Shown: positions 21,960 through 32,520, counted from the stretch's first letter. The stretch: DNA of 64,000 nucleotides from Adiantum capillus-veneris (GCA_014529385.2 CM043963.1:77117412-77181411), one strand, 5' to 3'. Notes: generated from the letters alone by a model not told the origin. Numbers and translations: made by a program.

Positions 21960-22900
21960 AATGGTTTTAGAGTTATTAACTAAGTGTGCCACTTGGCACA
22001 CTTACCAATGCAAAGTGACTCTCTCTCTCACTCTCACCCTCTCTCTTCTTCTAGCACCCCCTTCTTGCTAAAGTCTATAAGAATGCAGCCTCTCCCCCTC
22101 TTTTGAGTGTTGGCAGTGCTCGTACCCCCCCTATTGTGAGTATGCTCTATGCATTGGAGCCCTCCATGGAAGCTTGAGAGTAGACCCTTGCGACATGTGC
22201 GGCTCGTGCTCCCATTGTTTAGAATAAGGATTCTCATAGCCATAGCCAACTTTTGGTGAAGATTCATCGCGAGAAGTTACATCACGCACTCTCTCCATAG
22301 AATGTGGTGGCTGTAAATTCTCTGTTTTCAGCCCCTAATCAGCTCCTTTAGGGTGAATTTCAGCAAAGTACTCATAGAATCTAGTTCTTCCCTACCTACA
22401 CTACGCATACACAAAATTTTATACGATTCCATCGCGAAAAAGGTCTCTATATGGGCATTGGAACATGCTCAGGTAACATTTTCAGGTTATGTGCATAAAA
22501 TTACAGCAAGCATGTGTGCGTGCATTTTGCATGTTTCTCCCTTGTTTTTATTGCAAAAATGATTATGAATAAAGGGACACGGTTAGTGGAAGGTAGACTC
22601 TCATTTTTGAGAGCTTCCATTGAGTTTTGTGAAAGATAGACTCTCGCTTTTGAGAGCTTCCCAAAATCTCACAGCAAAGGGAGAATCCCCTCAGTACTCG
22701 GAGAGTAGTTTTCTCACTCTCTCAATCAGAAGCAAAAAAGAAAGAATAGAGGACGGGCTTTTGCCCCGTTCCTGTGCTTGTAAAGATTCTCCCTTAGTAA
22801 TAAAGATAATCTCTTTATGGGGGAGACCAGCCCATCTTCTGGTCCCCAATGAAGTGGCAAGCTTTCTCTCTCTCTCTCTCCAATTATTTTGAGTATCTGA
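21960..22900 (+). repeat. Probable LTR family L2, copy 1
   Basis: The block at 22790-22880 (AGTAATAAAGATA, then GGGGGAGACCAGCCCATCTTCTGGTCCC, then a (CT)n) is closely matched at 47520-47600. A TATA-like TCTATAAGAATGC lies near 22074. Poly(A)-signal AATAAAGAT and (CT)n follow the order seen in LTR-L. Edges and any primer site were not resolved. Confidence 0.4.
22586..22662 (+). repeat. Two tandem mini-hairpins
   Basis: TAGACTCTCNTTTTTGAGAGCTTCC occurs twice, at about 22590 and 22627. Each copy contains the inverted pair CTCTC/GAGAG around a T-rich loop. Confidence 0.55.
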
Positions 22901-22937
22901 AGTACAATTAAAAGTCAGTTTATGCTTTCGTATTTTT

Positions 22938-23080
22938 GTGAAAGGCACACTATCATCTGATCCCTATTCTTCTCCGGAATCCTTTAATGAACTTGTATCT
23001 GGTTCCTTTAGTTCGTCGGAACCCTTGTATGCGCTACCATCAGATTCCCTTACTGCTCCAAAATCCTGTGATGAGCTGTC
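22938..23080 (+). repeat. 42-bp in-frame minisatellite (14-residue peptide repeat)
   Basis: A 74-codon frame begins with three 14-residue units of the pattern L-x-S-(D/G)-x-x-(S/T)-x-x-(E/K)-x-x-x-(E/A) and part of a fourth. The nucleotide units are diverged but stay in frame. It follows L2 copy 1 directly, so it could be the gag leader of that element. No function assigned. Confidence 0.45.
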
Positions 23081-23249
23081 ATCCGGTCCCCTGATTCATT
23101 CTCTTCACTTGAACTCTCTTACCCTAACACATGTTGAGGTGGATACTATCCTGTCTATATGATAAATCAATGAGCTAGCATGCATTCTAAATCCTTGCTT
23201 AGTATGTCCCATAAGTCTTTGAAAAGACTCGGACTTTTATTCTAGATAA

Positions 23250-23625
23250 TACTCTTAAATTTCTTTTGGCAAACCACAACAAAACCGCTCAATCTGGTCC
23301 CTCAAAGTAATCTTCGGAAACAAAGACACTAGCAAATAAGTATCGTAAATCCTTTGGCATAAATCATCCACTATATATTTTTTTAATTCTCAAATGATGC
23401 CAAGTTGTGATGACATCTCTTTCATATTCGTTTGATATCCAAGTTGACGTGAAAATTTTCTTGAATTTTACCTGCGTTGCAGGTGCTTCTTTGCGTAACA
23501 ACAGAGTAGACCACCATGTCTGTATAGTTCCTTTTGAGTAAGATGCCATTCTTTGCACCTTGGTGTGTTCCAAGAACGGACCTCTAGAGAATGTGATGTC
23601 AAACTGCTATATAAACTGTCACAAG
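23250..23625 (-). pseudogene. Gypsy gag relic carrying the empty Copia-1 site
   Basis: On the minus strand the frame reads (H)LTQKEL... in one register and LKGTIQTWWSTLLLRKEAP in the other. It then reads EYERDVITTWHHLRI and, after a shift, DQIERFCCGLPKEI, the gypsy Retrotrans_gag capsid. It parallels 7440-7484 joined to 11961-12185, with a single GGTGG (plus-strand CCACC at 23511-23515). Frameshifts and a stop near 23370 show it is dead. Confidence 0.72.
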
Positions 23626-23639
23626 ATAGACACCACGTG

Positions 23640-24600
23640 CCAATAGAAAAAGAACTGATTGAACAAACTTTTAGCACTTCAATAACAACTGAGTTGAAAG
23701 AGAGAGACAACATACGACACGGAGTGGCGGAATTCCACCCCAGAGAGTATTGGCCCCAAACCTTGGCACCCCTTTCGGTATTTCTTTATACTGCATCAAC
23801 AGAGTACAAGCTGGAACTCCATGCTCTGCACCTTCTCCAGGAAGCATGCCAGATAATGAGCCCTTAGCACATATTTAAAGGTCCTTGGCCTATGAAAAGA
23901 AGCTCACATGAAAAGCCTTCCAACTCAAAAGCTTCTGGTCTAAATGAAATGCCAAAAAGTTGCCAACGTAAATCACGAAATTCCGTACAGTTGCCACGTC
24001 AACACTCTCAGCACGTTTTACGAAAATCTACCACGTCAACGTTGTCAACGCAAAATTTGGAAATTGCCCGTATAGCTGCCACGTCATCAATTTTTGGTGA
24101 AAGTCTTTCTTTGTGGTTCCTGCTTTATTTTAATCCTTTATGTCACCTGGGGCCCTATCGGACGTGGTCCCCATAAGTTGGTAGGACTTCTTCTTTTGTT
24201 CCTTGTTCTTCTTAGGGTTTAGGCCCCTCGGCTAGCATCTGTAAGTTGGCTCCATCTGTCAGGGCTTTGACACCTTAGCAGTTTGTGACATCTCCTCTTC
24301 TTGAAAGAGAGTAATCGCTCGTGATTACAGCATATCTGCAAAACAACTCAAGTTAGCTCAAAATTTCCAAGGGACAATCAATTTGCTCTTTTTGTTAAGG
24401 AGTTAGCTTCTCCTTTCGGCTCTTTTGATCAAGGAGTTGGCTTCTCCTTTTGGCTCTTTTGATCAAGAAGCTGGCTTCTCCTTTCTTCCAAATTGGAACT
24501 CTTGATATTCCGGCGTAGTAAATTAGCCATCACACCCAGAACGCACTGATCTTCCACAGGTGTTTTGATGCACTAAAATTACATACCCATGCAATCTCAT
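23640..24600 (-). repeat. LTR-L copy 5 (minus)
   Basis: TGACGTGGCA appears on the minus strand at 23992-24001 and 24077-24086, and TGACGTGG at 24031-24038. The shared ATACCGAAAGGGGTGCCAAGG block is near 23760-23790. Downstream on the minus strand it runs into the gag relic, which links LTR-L to that gypsy gag. The right half aligns with 14470-14890 (for example the AGGGTT(T)AGGCCCCTCG and CCTC(T)TTGAAAGA blocks). Confidence 0.6.
24397..24484 (+). repeat. 34-bp tandem repeat
   Basis: AAGGAGTTAGCTTCTCCTTT plus CGGCTCTTTTGATC, repeated about 2.6 times with few changes. Confidence 0.75.
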
Positions 24601-24689
24601 CCAATTAAAAATATTCAGTGGTTGGCACATCACAATGCAACACAAATGCTCACATATGCATGTTACAAGACATAGAAACATAAAGCCGT

Positions 24690-25080
24690 CGATGAACACT
24701 CCTCCCGCATAACCTAACAAGGTCTGGGCTGAGAGATATTCAATGACTCATCACTCCTCCCACATAGCCAAAAAAGGTCCAGGCTGGGAGATATAGAGGC
24801 CATTTACAACCAAACGCCCCCCCAGACCGTAGCCTGTGTTGTTTGGAGGTGCTAAGAGTAACCACTACTCAGACTTCTTGATACTCCTCCAGCATAACCA
24901 TCCAGGCCCAGGCTAGGAGTCACAAAAACAATACTCCCCCCGTAAATGATCACAAGGGTCCGGGCCATGAGTAAAAACAACACTTTTCAATCATTCAATA
25001 CTCCCCCTGACAAATAACCACAAGGGTCCGAGCCATGACTATGAACAAGCATTCACTACTCCACCGGGGAGTAAAATCAC
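24690..25080. repeat. Degenerate array of ACTCCTCC...GGTCCGGGC...GAG units
   Basis: Six or seven variable-length units, each an ACTCC(T/C)CC start, a CATA(A/G)CC-like centre, then AGGTC(C/T)(A/G)GGC and a closing GGAG or TGAG. No coding signal. Confidence 0.5.
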
Positions 25081-25089
25081 CAATCATTG

Positions 25090-26170
25090 GAACCACTATT
25101 AAAACCAGAGTCAAACAATTCAAATCAGCACCAAAACAGGTTCAAAACAGATACTATCCATTTCAAACAAATTTCAAACAAGATCACCAAACAAGTTCTC
25201 AAACTTTAAAAAAACAATCTCGACATCAGTCGAGCTTGAAAAGTCGACTGGCTTTCCATCTTGAAACCTGCTCCAAAAATTAGGGTTAGATTCCTTCCAT
25301 AATGTTGTAGCCGCCGACCACAGCATGGTCCATCAGCTCTTGGACAGATAGTGTTCCTTTGGCGTAGTCCCAAGACAGCAATCGCATCGGACCTCCAAGG
25401 TCATCAACTCGTGAAGAGACATCTACTGAGAGATGTCGATAAATTTCAAGTTATAATCTGCTAGGGTTTCCATATTCACTCATTATTCTAAGTCACTATT
25501 GGGTGAAATCGTTCATGATACATAGGCTTTGTGTGTAATCACACAACCTTTCTATTGACAAGTGTCGCTTACATCAACAACCATGTCGCTTACATCAACA
25601 ACCATATACTAAAAGGAAAAATTACCAAAATACCTTTGATTTGTGGAAATTCCCAAAATAACCCTCAAATTTTACAAATTCCCAACATACTCCTATACCA
25701 AAATTTGATGGAGTTTCTCCAATATGTACATATTGGAAAAACTATAAAAATACCCTTGATATTTGTGAAAATTTTCAAAATATAAGGCAAAATAATTTTC
25801 AAAACTACCCCTCATATTCCGCCAAAAATTTCCAAAATGTTCTATCAAAATTACCAAAATACCCCTCGTTCATCTTACAATATAGTGCCACGGATAGGCA
25901 ACAACCCTCTAAAACCAATTGAGGGAGGTGGAGTCTCCATGGGCAAAAATAATTACATGCAGAGTAGAGAAGGAGAGACACTTTTTCTTTTCCTAACCAA
26001 AGAAAATAAGGGAAAACTTGAAATTCTACCGGTTTTTACGCCAAAATTTGAAGCTTTTGCAGATATTTACACTAAAACTTGTGTAAATTTGCTAGTTTTC
26101 TCAAAGGCAAGCTCAAAATCTAACCGGGATTTTATGATTTTAGCCGGTTAAAATACATTGTACCCCGGTT
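25090..26170. other. Gene-less, AT-rich stretch
   Basis: From 25600 to 25870 it is made of loose iterations of an AAATTNCCAAAATACCCCT pattern. No reading frame with family features. Confidence 0.4.
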
Positions 26171-26179
26171 TCTTTCTAA

Positions 26180-27150
26180 TACTGGGTAGGGCAATTTGAG
26201 TAAGTCAATATATAAGAATACCTAGCACTAGTCATTCTGGCAGAAGAGGTAACAGGAACACCTTTGTTCAACAGGCACCTTCTCAGCAAGATCCCCCCCT
26301 GCAGACCCTAGCGTTTTCTGCATCAGCAAGAGACACTAGCGTTTTCGCATTCAAGACCAGCCATGGCGTTTTGCATCGCAGATCAGCCGCGACAACAGTA
26401 GGACAACAGATCAGCTCTAGCGTTAGCAGATTTCCTCAGCAACTCAGTTTTCAGCCCTAGCGTTTTTGCATCAGCATGACACCATAGCATTTTGCAGATT
26501 CTCCGCGACAAGACCATAAGGAACACCAACGTTTTCAGTTTTCAGCAGTTAGACACAACAGTAGAAGTCCTCGCAGATTTCACCTTGCCGGCAGATCCTT
26601 CCACACGGTCAGATCCAACTCGCTGTTGTCATCGACATAGAGTCAAAATTCAGCAGATAAACATTTGTCGATTTCAGCCATTAGCATTTTCACATTTCAG
26701 CCTGTCTCATCGTCGTCCTCATCGTTGGCAAGTCCATTGCATTGTAGAGATTGTGCAATCTAAAGTAGACCGCTCTCGCCATAGAGAGTGGGGGCTTTGG
26801 AGGAGGGTTTGACAACTTTTTTGGTGTCGTATTCTCCTCTCTCTATCTCTCAGTCTCAACACCTTCATGCACAGTGTTTATCCACTTTGTTTATGATCAC
26901 TTGCACTCTCTCATTAAAGGAACGGAAGGCTCTCCCTTCCGTAAGTAAAAGGAACCTTGAGCACGATCGGATCACTCATCTTGAGCAAAGTTCAACTCTC
27001 ATTTCCGCTGCACCTAACACTCTCTACCTTGATGATGCAGACATTAAGCAAGCTCAAACAACAATAGTTTCAATTTTCATTGGTATACCATCAAAACCTA
27101 TAGATGCATGTGAGTAGTTATTAGTTGCAAAAGCTCTTGAGAGAACACCA
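26180..27150. other. Gene-less stretch with iterated AGCGTTTT motif
   Basis: Between 26310 and 26490, (T/C)AGCGTTTT(C/T)(T/G)GCATC(A/T) and close variants recur about six times, interspersed with CAGATCAGCC and TTTCAGC words. From 26810 it resembles LTR U5-type sequence (CT-rich, then an alternation of short words), but no partner copy was found. Confidence 0.35.
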
Positions 27151-27407
27151 AAATTAAGAAAGAAAATTAAACAGGAGGTTGCTCCTTAGATATGTGGTAG
27201 CCACAATGATCCCAATATGTCCCCTCAATATTTTTTTCATTTGTTTTAAAGGGAATCTTGGCTGATGCCTTAGGGCTTGAGGGAGTGAAAAGATTAGGCA
27301 AATTCCAGCCAGTCGAAGCAACGGGAATGGCTTGATCGACACCTGGCGTGCGATAAAAAAAAGATAGAGTGAGACAGATGCACTGACGGAGAGAAGGGCG
27401 CGTGCAG

Positions 27408-27409
<2 letters not shown>

Positions 27410-27441
<32 letters not shown>

Positions 27442-27550
27442 GTGGCATCCGTCAGTGTGCGAGCCAAGCGACAGGGAGATTTTTCCAGTGCTGCCTGCAT
27501 TAGGCAGTATATGATGCCTGCAATGCAAGGTTTTTTGGTGCACGCTGTAT

Positions 27551-27610
<60 letters not shown>

Positions 27611-27669
27611 TTTGCCATCTGAGGAAGAGGGTAGCGGAACATGGGCCGTCTTCACTAGTCTTCTCTAAA

Positions 27670-27757
<88 letters not shown>
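27410..27757. repeat. Microsatellite cluster: (GA)n, (CA)n, (GA)n
   Basis: Three perfect tracts: GA at about 27411-27434, CA at 27553-27606 and GA at 27669-27757. All reading frames through them are low-complexity artefacts. Confidence 0.95.
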
Positions 27758-27759
<2 letters not shown>

Positions 27760-28695
27760 ATTGTGATGTCGTCTTGACTAGCTGAGGTCGGAGAGTATGG
27801 GTTGCTGCAATTTTGTGGTTGTGCAGGTCCATAGTCGTGACGAGAAAGACCAGGGAGCGTGTGCATCGACTGCAACTAAGGGCCTAGCCTTAAAACTTAA
27901 CATGTTGAAATAATGTTGCTAGGAAATTAATTAATGAATGGAACCATATTCATGCAATTTTTGATATTTGAGCATTAAAACAACCAAACCTAAAATCGCA
28001 CCAAGTAGATGGGAAAGCTACACGTAGCTTGAATCAAGGGATTAGAAACTTTTGAGAAAAGTGTTGTGAAAGTGTCATCCCACTATGTGGCTTCCATCCA
28101 AGCAACAAGAGGTTTGAAAGGTGAGAAGGTAAAAATGACATATCCCATTAAAAGAGTGTTCACTCACAGACTTACACAGAGAGAGAGAGAGAGGGAGAGA
28201 GGGAGGGAGGTATGATCTCCTTAATTGGTTAATAAAGAATGATGGGGTGTGTGAGCCTTTGAAGGATTACATGACTGTGAGGAAAAGGATGCTATGCATG
28301 ATATGTAACAATTTCATTTCAGCCTAGCTTTGGATTTTTGACTATGCTACACTTAAGCATTTACTAAAGTTAAATTAGGGCTTAATTAGGGAAAGCCTTT
28401 TAGGCCAAGACTGGCGGTTCTGATCTTGTTTTAGTCATTATCTCTCTTTAGATTCCTTAAAAGGAGTAGGTCTTGAAAACGACTTTTTGTGGGTCGAATT
28501 AATGCGAATCAGTGTAGATGCGAAGGAAACTCCAGGAAGCAAAATGAAGGCGAGCCAAGCGCTCTGGCATGTGTCAAGACAGGTGGCACTGGGTATTGCT
28601 GGGCAGGAACGCGTGTTGTTGGTCGTTTTATAACACTGAGAATGCTTTTAGTGACTGCTCGGGATCTTCGTTGGGAGCTGCTTCAGCTGGTTTTC
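27760..28695. other. Gene-less stretch
   Basis: Includes a short (GA)n at 28178-28195. No family match; may include the left part of the element carrying the Rep-like frame. Confidence 0.35.
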
Positions 28696-28699
28696 TTTC

Positions 28700-28866
28700 C
28701 GTATGCGACTGCCTGCTGAATCGAAGCACAAGGAGGTGTGTTCGTGCTGTTGTGTGTGTATTCTGTTGTATATTTTTGTTTATGGACGCGATTGTCTGCT
28801 GAATTCAAGCACAAGGAGCTCAGTGCGTGCTGTTGTGTCTGTATTGTGCTGTGTATTTTTGTTTAA
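28700..28866 (+). repeat. 83-bp tandem duplication upstream of the Rep-like ORF
   Basis: Two units with an 83-bp period, anchored on CTGCTGAAT at 28713 and 28796. Each ends in a GCTGTTGTGTGTGTATT-type stretch and TATTTTTGTTTA. They lie 150 bp upstream of the HUH-type reading frame. Confidence 0.75.
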
Positions 28867-29015
28867 TAGAAAGCGCTATGGTTCGGCTCAAAGAAGAGGT
28901 GCGCTGCAAACAGAGTGGAAATGAGGGTAATATATCAAAAAAATGAAAAAGGGATGGGGTTGAGTCATTGCCAGCTCGTAGCGGGAGGTCTGAGAAGCCG
29001 AAAAGCGGTAGGCTA

Positions 29016-29639
29016 ATGGAGGTTAGTGTTACGGTGTCTGTAGGAGGTTCAGATATTGATGTAGCTTTGTTAGCTTCCATGCATGCATTCCTTGAAAGGG
29101 AGACAACTGTTGGTATTTGTGTTGTCGAAAGAGGGGGAACTCTTTTTCACTTGCACTTCCAGATGGTGATACGGCTTTGGACTAGCTCCTTGGTCGCAGC
29201 AAATAGGAAAGTAAAGCAGTACTTGGGGTGGGACAAGGCTGTGCCTGCAGGTGGGATGGTCCTTTGCCGTGCTTTGAAGCAACGTAACATGCATACTTTC
29301 GAAGGTATGCTTGGCTACTGCTTGAAGGACCAAGACCAACCGTATTTCCGAGTGGTCATGCATAATATTCATGCAGATGAGATCAACAAGGGCATCGAGT
29401 TGTATAGCTTGTATGGTGGCGACGACTTGAAGAAAAAAGTTTGTTTGACGCCCGCAAATATCTTTGATAGGACACATATGTTCTGGAATTTTAGATTGGG
29501 ACATCCATTGGGAAATGATTTCTTATCGACCGTGCACAAAATGCTAAAAACTGGGAAATACTATCCGTCATCGGCATGGGTCACACCCTATCAAGGCCGG
29601 GGGATGCAATTAGGCAAGACAAAAGCTCTCTGGAGATGA
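29016..29639 (+). CDS. Rep-type HUH endonuclease-like protein (Replitron-like)
   Basis: The frame is open from 28947; the first ATG is 29016, giving 207 residues to TGA. A hydrophobic strand (VSVTVSVG, residues 3-10) leads to ERGGTLFHLHFQ, where H45-L-H47 is a His-hydrophobic-His motif. Y101-C-L-K104 in MLGYCLKD fits the Y-x-x-K motif III. This is the order and approximate spacing of the nicking domain of rolling-circle Rep proteins and of the HUH endonucleases of eukaryotic Replitron-type transposons (family knowledge, from memory). The protein would nick single-stranded DNA through Tyr101 with a metal held by the two His. No helicase domain is visible. Later conserved-looking blocks include LTPANIFDRTHMFW and YQGRGM. 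It could also be an endogenised virus-like Rep, but nothing capsid-like is near. Confidence 0.62.
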   Translation: MEVSVTVSVGGSDIDVALLASMHAFLERETTVGICVVERGGTLFHLHFQMVIRLWTSSLVAANRKVKQYLGWDKAVPAGGMVLCRALKQRNMHTFEGMLGYCLKDQDQPYFRVVMHNIHADEINKGIELYSLYGGDDLKKKVCLTPANIFDRTHMFWNFRLGHPLGNDFLSTVHKMLKTGKYYPSSAWVTPYQGRGMQLGKTKALWR

Positions 29640-29783
29640 ATGGTTTATCCATGGACCACAACATACCAAGATGTTACTAGCATCTTCATCAACAATGATG
29701 AATGTGGTACAACTCACCCACGTGCTAACTGGTTCCATTCTCGGTGGCAAGGAATTGAGAGGTACGTTCATGAATATGCATAG
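29640..29783 (+). other. In-frame continuation of the Rep-like frame beyond TGA
   Basis: The same frame continues 47 more codons (beginning MVYPWTTTYQDVTSIF) to TAG at 29781-29783. The Trp- and aromatic-rich composition looks like protein, which suggests the TGA at 29637 is a nonsense mutation in a longer original protein of at least about 255 residues. Alternatively the overrun is chance. Confidence 0.45.
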
Positions 29784-29826
29784 GAATGATTCTGATTTTG
29801 CATTTCGCTAATTATCAAGCGTCTTC

Positions 29827-30012
29827 TCAACAGTCCAGCAAGCGTGCCAACTCAACGAGATGTCTGTTCAACAAGTTCGCAAGCCTACATAAGAGTGCAT
29901 TCAGCTTGCTGAGCTGCGTTTTCAGCTTTGATACCTCAATACGCAACACCAAGATCTGCTCCTCTAGCTTTACAAAAAAGAAAGAGAAATTGTTAGGTTG
30001 AGCAAAGAGCAT
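29827..30012 (-). CDS. Short Leu-rich, coiled-coil-like ORF, unknown
   Basis: 61 codons from ATG (30012) to 29827. After about 14 residues it has a regular hydrophobic spacing (LEEQILVLRIEVSKLKTQLS, then KLNALLCRLANLL), as in a coiled coil. It lies head-on to the Rep-like frame and directly left of a copia relic. No homolog recognised; it may be chance or a tail of another gene. Confidence 0.3.
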   Translation of the reverse strand: MLFAQPNNFSFFFVKLEEQILVLRIEVSKLKTQLSKLNALLCRLANLLNRHLVELARLLDC

Positions 30013-30032
30013 AAACTTGAATTGCTAATTAT

Positions 30033-30830
30033 TTTTCAATGAAAGATTTAGGTGCTACAAAATGAATCCTTGGTATGAAAATGGCAAGGGACAGGTTGAA
30101 GAAGACATTAACACTATGTCAAGAGGATTACATCAAGAAGGTACTAGGAATGTCTACAATGCAAAATGCAAAACTAGTTTCTACACCTTTGGCCAGCCAC
30201 TTTACTTTAAACAAAGAAATGTGTCAAAAAATGCAAGAGGAGATAGTTTAATATGTCTAAATTTCCATATGCAAGAGGAGATGAATGTTGGAAAGCTATG
30301 AAATAGATACTTAGATATCTAAAAGAGACAATCACAAATGCTTTATGTTTTGGAGACACCAACATTTGTTTGCAAGGATATGTTGATGCAAATATGGTAT
30401 GTGACAAATATACTCGTAGTTACAATACATACTACATTTTCACCATTGGAGGCACAACAATGATTTGGGTTTAAAGTTGTAAAAAGTGGTCTCGCTACCT
30501 ACCACCACATAAAAATGTGTAGCTCTTAGAGGGCTAGCATATAAATTTTCTGGCTTCACACGTTTTAGGAGGAGCTTGGATATAAGCAAGACAATTGTTT
30601 CATGTACAGTGACACTCTGAGTGCCATTCACCTTACAAAGAATTTAGGCTTTCACTCAAAGATAAAGCATATAGAATTGAGGCATCACTCCATATGTACT
30701 CATTTGGAAGAGGAACAACTAAAGCTTGGAAAAGTGCACACAATCTAGAATCCTACAGATATATTGAAAAAAGTACATAACAAGGAGAAATTGAGCTTTT
30801 GCTCAACTTCAATTGGTATTCAAGGATAAA
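30033..30830 (+). pseudogene. Copia-2-family RT/RNase H relic
   Basis: The sequence aligns with Copia-2 from about 18788 (TCAATGAAAGATTTAGGTGC) through the RNase H end (TCAAGGATAAAAAGCC, like 19665). It has many stops and indels. Its left edge at about 30033 is abrupt: gag, integrase and most of RT are absent. Confidence 0.82.
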
Positions 30831-30880
30831 AAGCCAAAACAGAAAGCAATTTTGCTAGAAATCAATCTCCAATTGGGAGA

Positions 30881-31509
30881 TAATGAAGTATGGAGCTTGA
30901 TTTAGTCTTGTAGTTTTTATTCTAAAAAGCACATTTGTAAGGCCCCAGTTATGAGGATAAGCCATTGTGCATAAATCACTAGCAAAAAATTAAAAACCAA
31001 TCTCCGCTCTCAAAAAACCCATTGTGTTGCATCTATATGAGAGTTTGAATGCACAAGGTAGGTTTGAAAACAATTGTGGATCGTCAAAATATTCTCTTTT
31101 TTTGGAATATCTTGGCTGTCGAGCGATGGTCGGTGACCAATGAACATGTTTATACATGGGTGGATGCCTCTCATGTGAGAGGGTATCCCATAGAGGATCC
31201 TTGGCATCGATAAATTGAGGCCTCTTCTACACATGAAGTAAGAGGCAAGAAGTGGAAGCTAGAGAGAGTATTAGACGAGATGACCATTGAGGGCTTTTAC
31301 ATTCTTTGTAAATTAATTCAATTTTGAAGTGTAAAACCAGTGAGTGGCTACTTGTGTGGACATAGCCCACACTTGGATGAACCATGTATATCTTGTGTAT
31401 GCTCTCTCTCTCTCTCTCTCTCTCTCTCCCCTCTCTCTTGTGTATGTTATGTCTTTCTCCATTAAGTATATCACTCTAATTGCTACTTAGTAACCCCTTA
31501 ATCTTAACA
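30881..31509 (+). repeat. Decayed LTR of the Copia-2 family
   Basis: Starts TAATGAAGTATGGAG (compare TGTTAAGTATGGAG) and keeps the ACATTTGTAAGGCCCCA block, a TGAGTGGCTACTTGTGTGGACATAGCCCACA block and a (CT)n at about 31403-31428. Ends near CTTAACA. Follows the RNase H relic in the expected order, so it is its 3' LTR. Confidence 0.8.
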
Positions 31510-31534
31510 AAGATCATTGCCATCTCTTATACTC

Positions 31535-31840
31535 AAAGTATAGCTTAAAATTTTCTTAGCTTCTCTGAGCCTAAGGCCTTCATGAAGATGTATACAATCT
31601 TCCCATCTATCCTCATGTACCTAAGGTTGATGCCACTAGCTAAGAACCTTTCTATAACAAAGTGATAGTGCACCTCAATATGCTTCAACTTCACATGGAA
31701 CATTGTGTTCCACAACAACTATGTATTGCTAAGGTTGACGTAGTAGATGACAACCAGTCTAGGAGCTTGTACAACCAGCTCTCTAAGTATCACCTCTAGT
31801 CATGCTACTATAACATTGTGGGTTATGGCATATTGATTTG
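31535..31840 (-). pseudogene. Copia RNase H C-terminal relic (minus)
   Basis: On the minus strand KHIEVHYHFVIERFLASG is followed by INLRYMRIDGKIVYIFMKAL and GSEKLRKF, the end of a copia RNase H (usual KHIEVxYHFIRE...ADIFTKAL). LRELVVQAPRLVVIYYVN precedes it with a stop. The ADIFTKAL equivalent is eroded to VYIFMKAL. Belongs to a different copy from the plus-strand relic beside it. Confidence 0.65.
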
Positions 31841-31844
31841 CACC

Positions 31845-32520
31845 CAGCCAATCTCTTTATAGCTACTTGGCCCTAGAGATCCCCGAACATGCATGCCATG
31901 TGGACACATAGCCACTTGCCTTGGACTTGCCTAAGATCCTTGTACTCACACTACTCTTCCCTTGGAGAAGGGTTTTTTTCCTTGAACAAAAAAGTGAAAA
32001 ATTGTTTCTTAATCACATCAACATTCCCAAGTGGAACCTCCTTCAGGTTCGTCCGTCCACTTGACTTGAAACTTTGTAAACATCATAAAAGTACAGTCTC
32101 AACAAGTAGCCATGTAGATTCACGATATAAAAAAATTATATTAGAATACACATAACATAAAAACTTCATAAATGGCATATCTTGATGCACCTATTAAAAG
32201 AACAGTAGGTAAAGATTACCAAAGTGTGCATTTGTTATCTTGCCACTTTTGCAGACAAAATCATAATCATATCCAAATAGAAGACCTTGGTCATGTAATT
32301 ATCTAAAAGAAAACATCTATTGCATGCATATATGATTGCAGAAATCAATCATAAATGAGTCATCTTTCATCCATAAAGGAAAAAAAATGCCTAAAAATAA
32401 ATATCCATGTCTACTGCATAATTAAAAATGCGTATAGGAAAAAATAAATGCCGATCATAAATTGTATGTTCATCCTTACGGAGAATCCCATGAGCATCCT
32501 CATGTAGAAAGTCATAGATA
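31845..32520. other. Gene-less stretch
   Basis: Probably more decayed copia sequence near the left end. Nothing identifiable further right; AT-rich. Confidence 0.3.

Noticed and set aside
27154-27875. Frames of 93-162 codons with Cys-Val, Thr-His and Ser-Leu runs
   Set aside because: Translation of the (CA)n and (GA)n tracts.
29070-29504. 144-codon minus-strand frame
   Set aside because: It overlaps the Rep-like frame on the opposite strand and shows no motif; a shadow.
28947-29639. Helitron interpretation of the HUH-like protein
   Set aside because: Helitron RepHel proteins carry two catalytic Tyr and a large helicase; only one Tyr motif and no helicase are present, and no CTRR end was seen.
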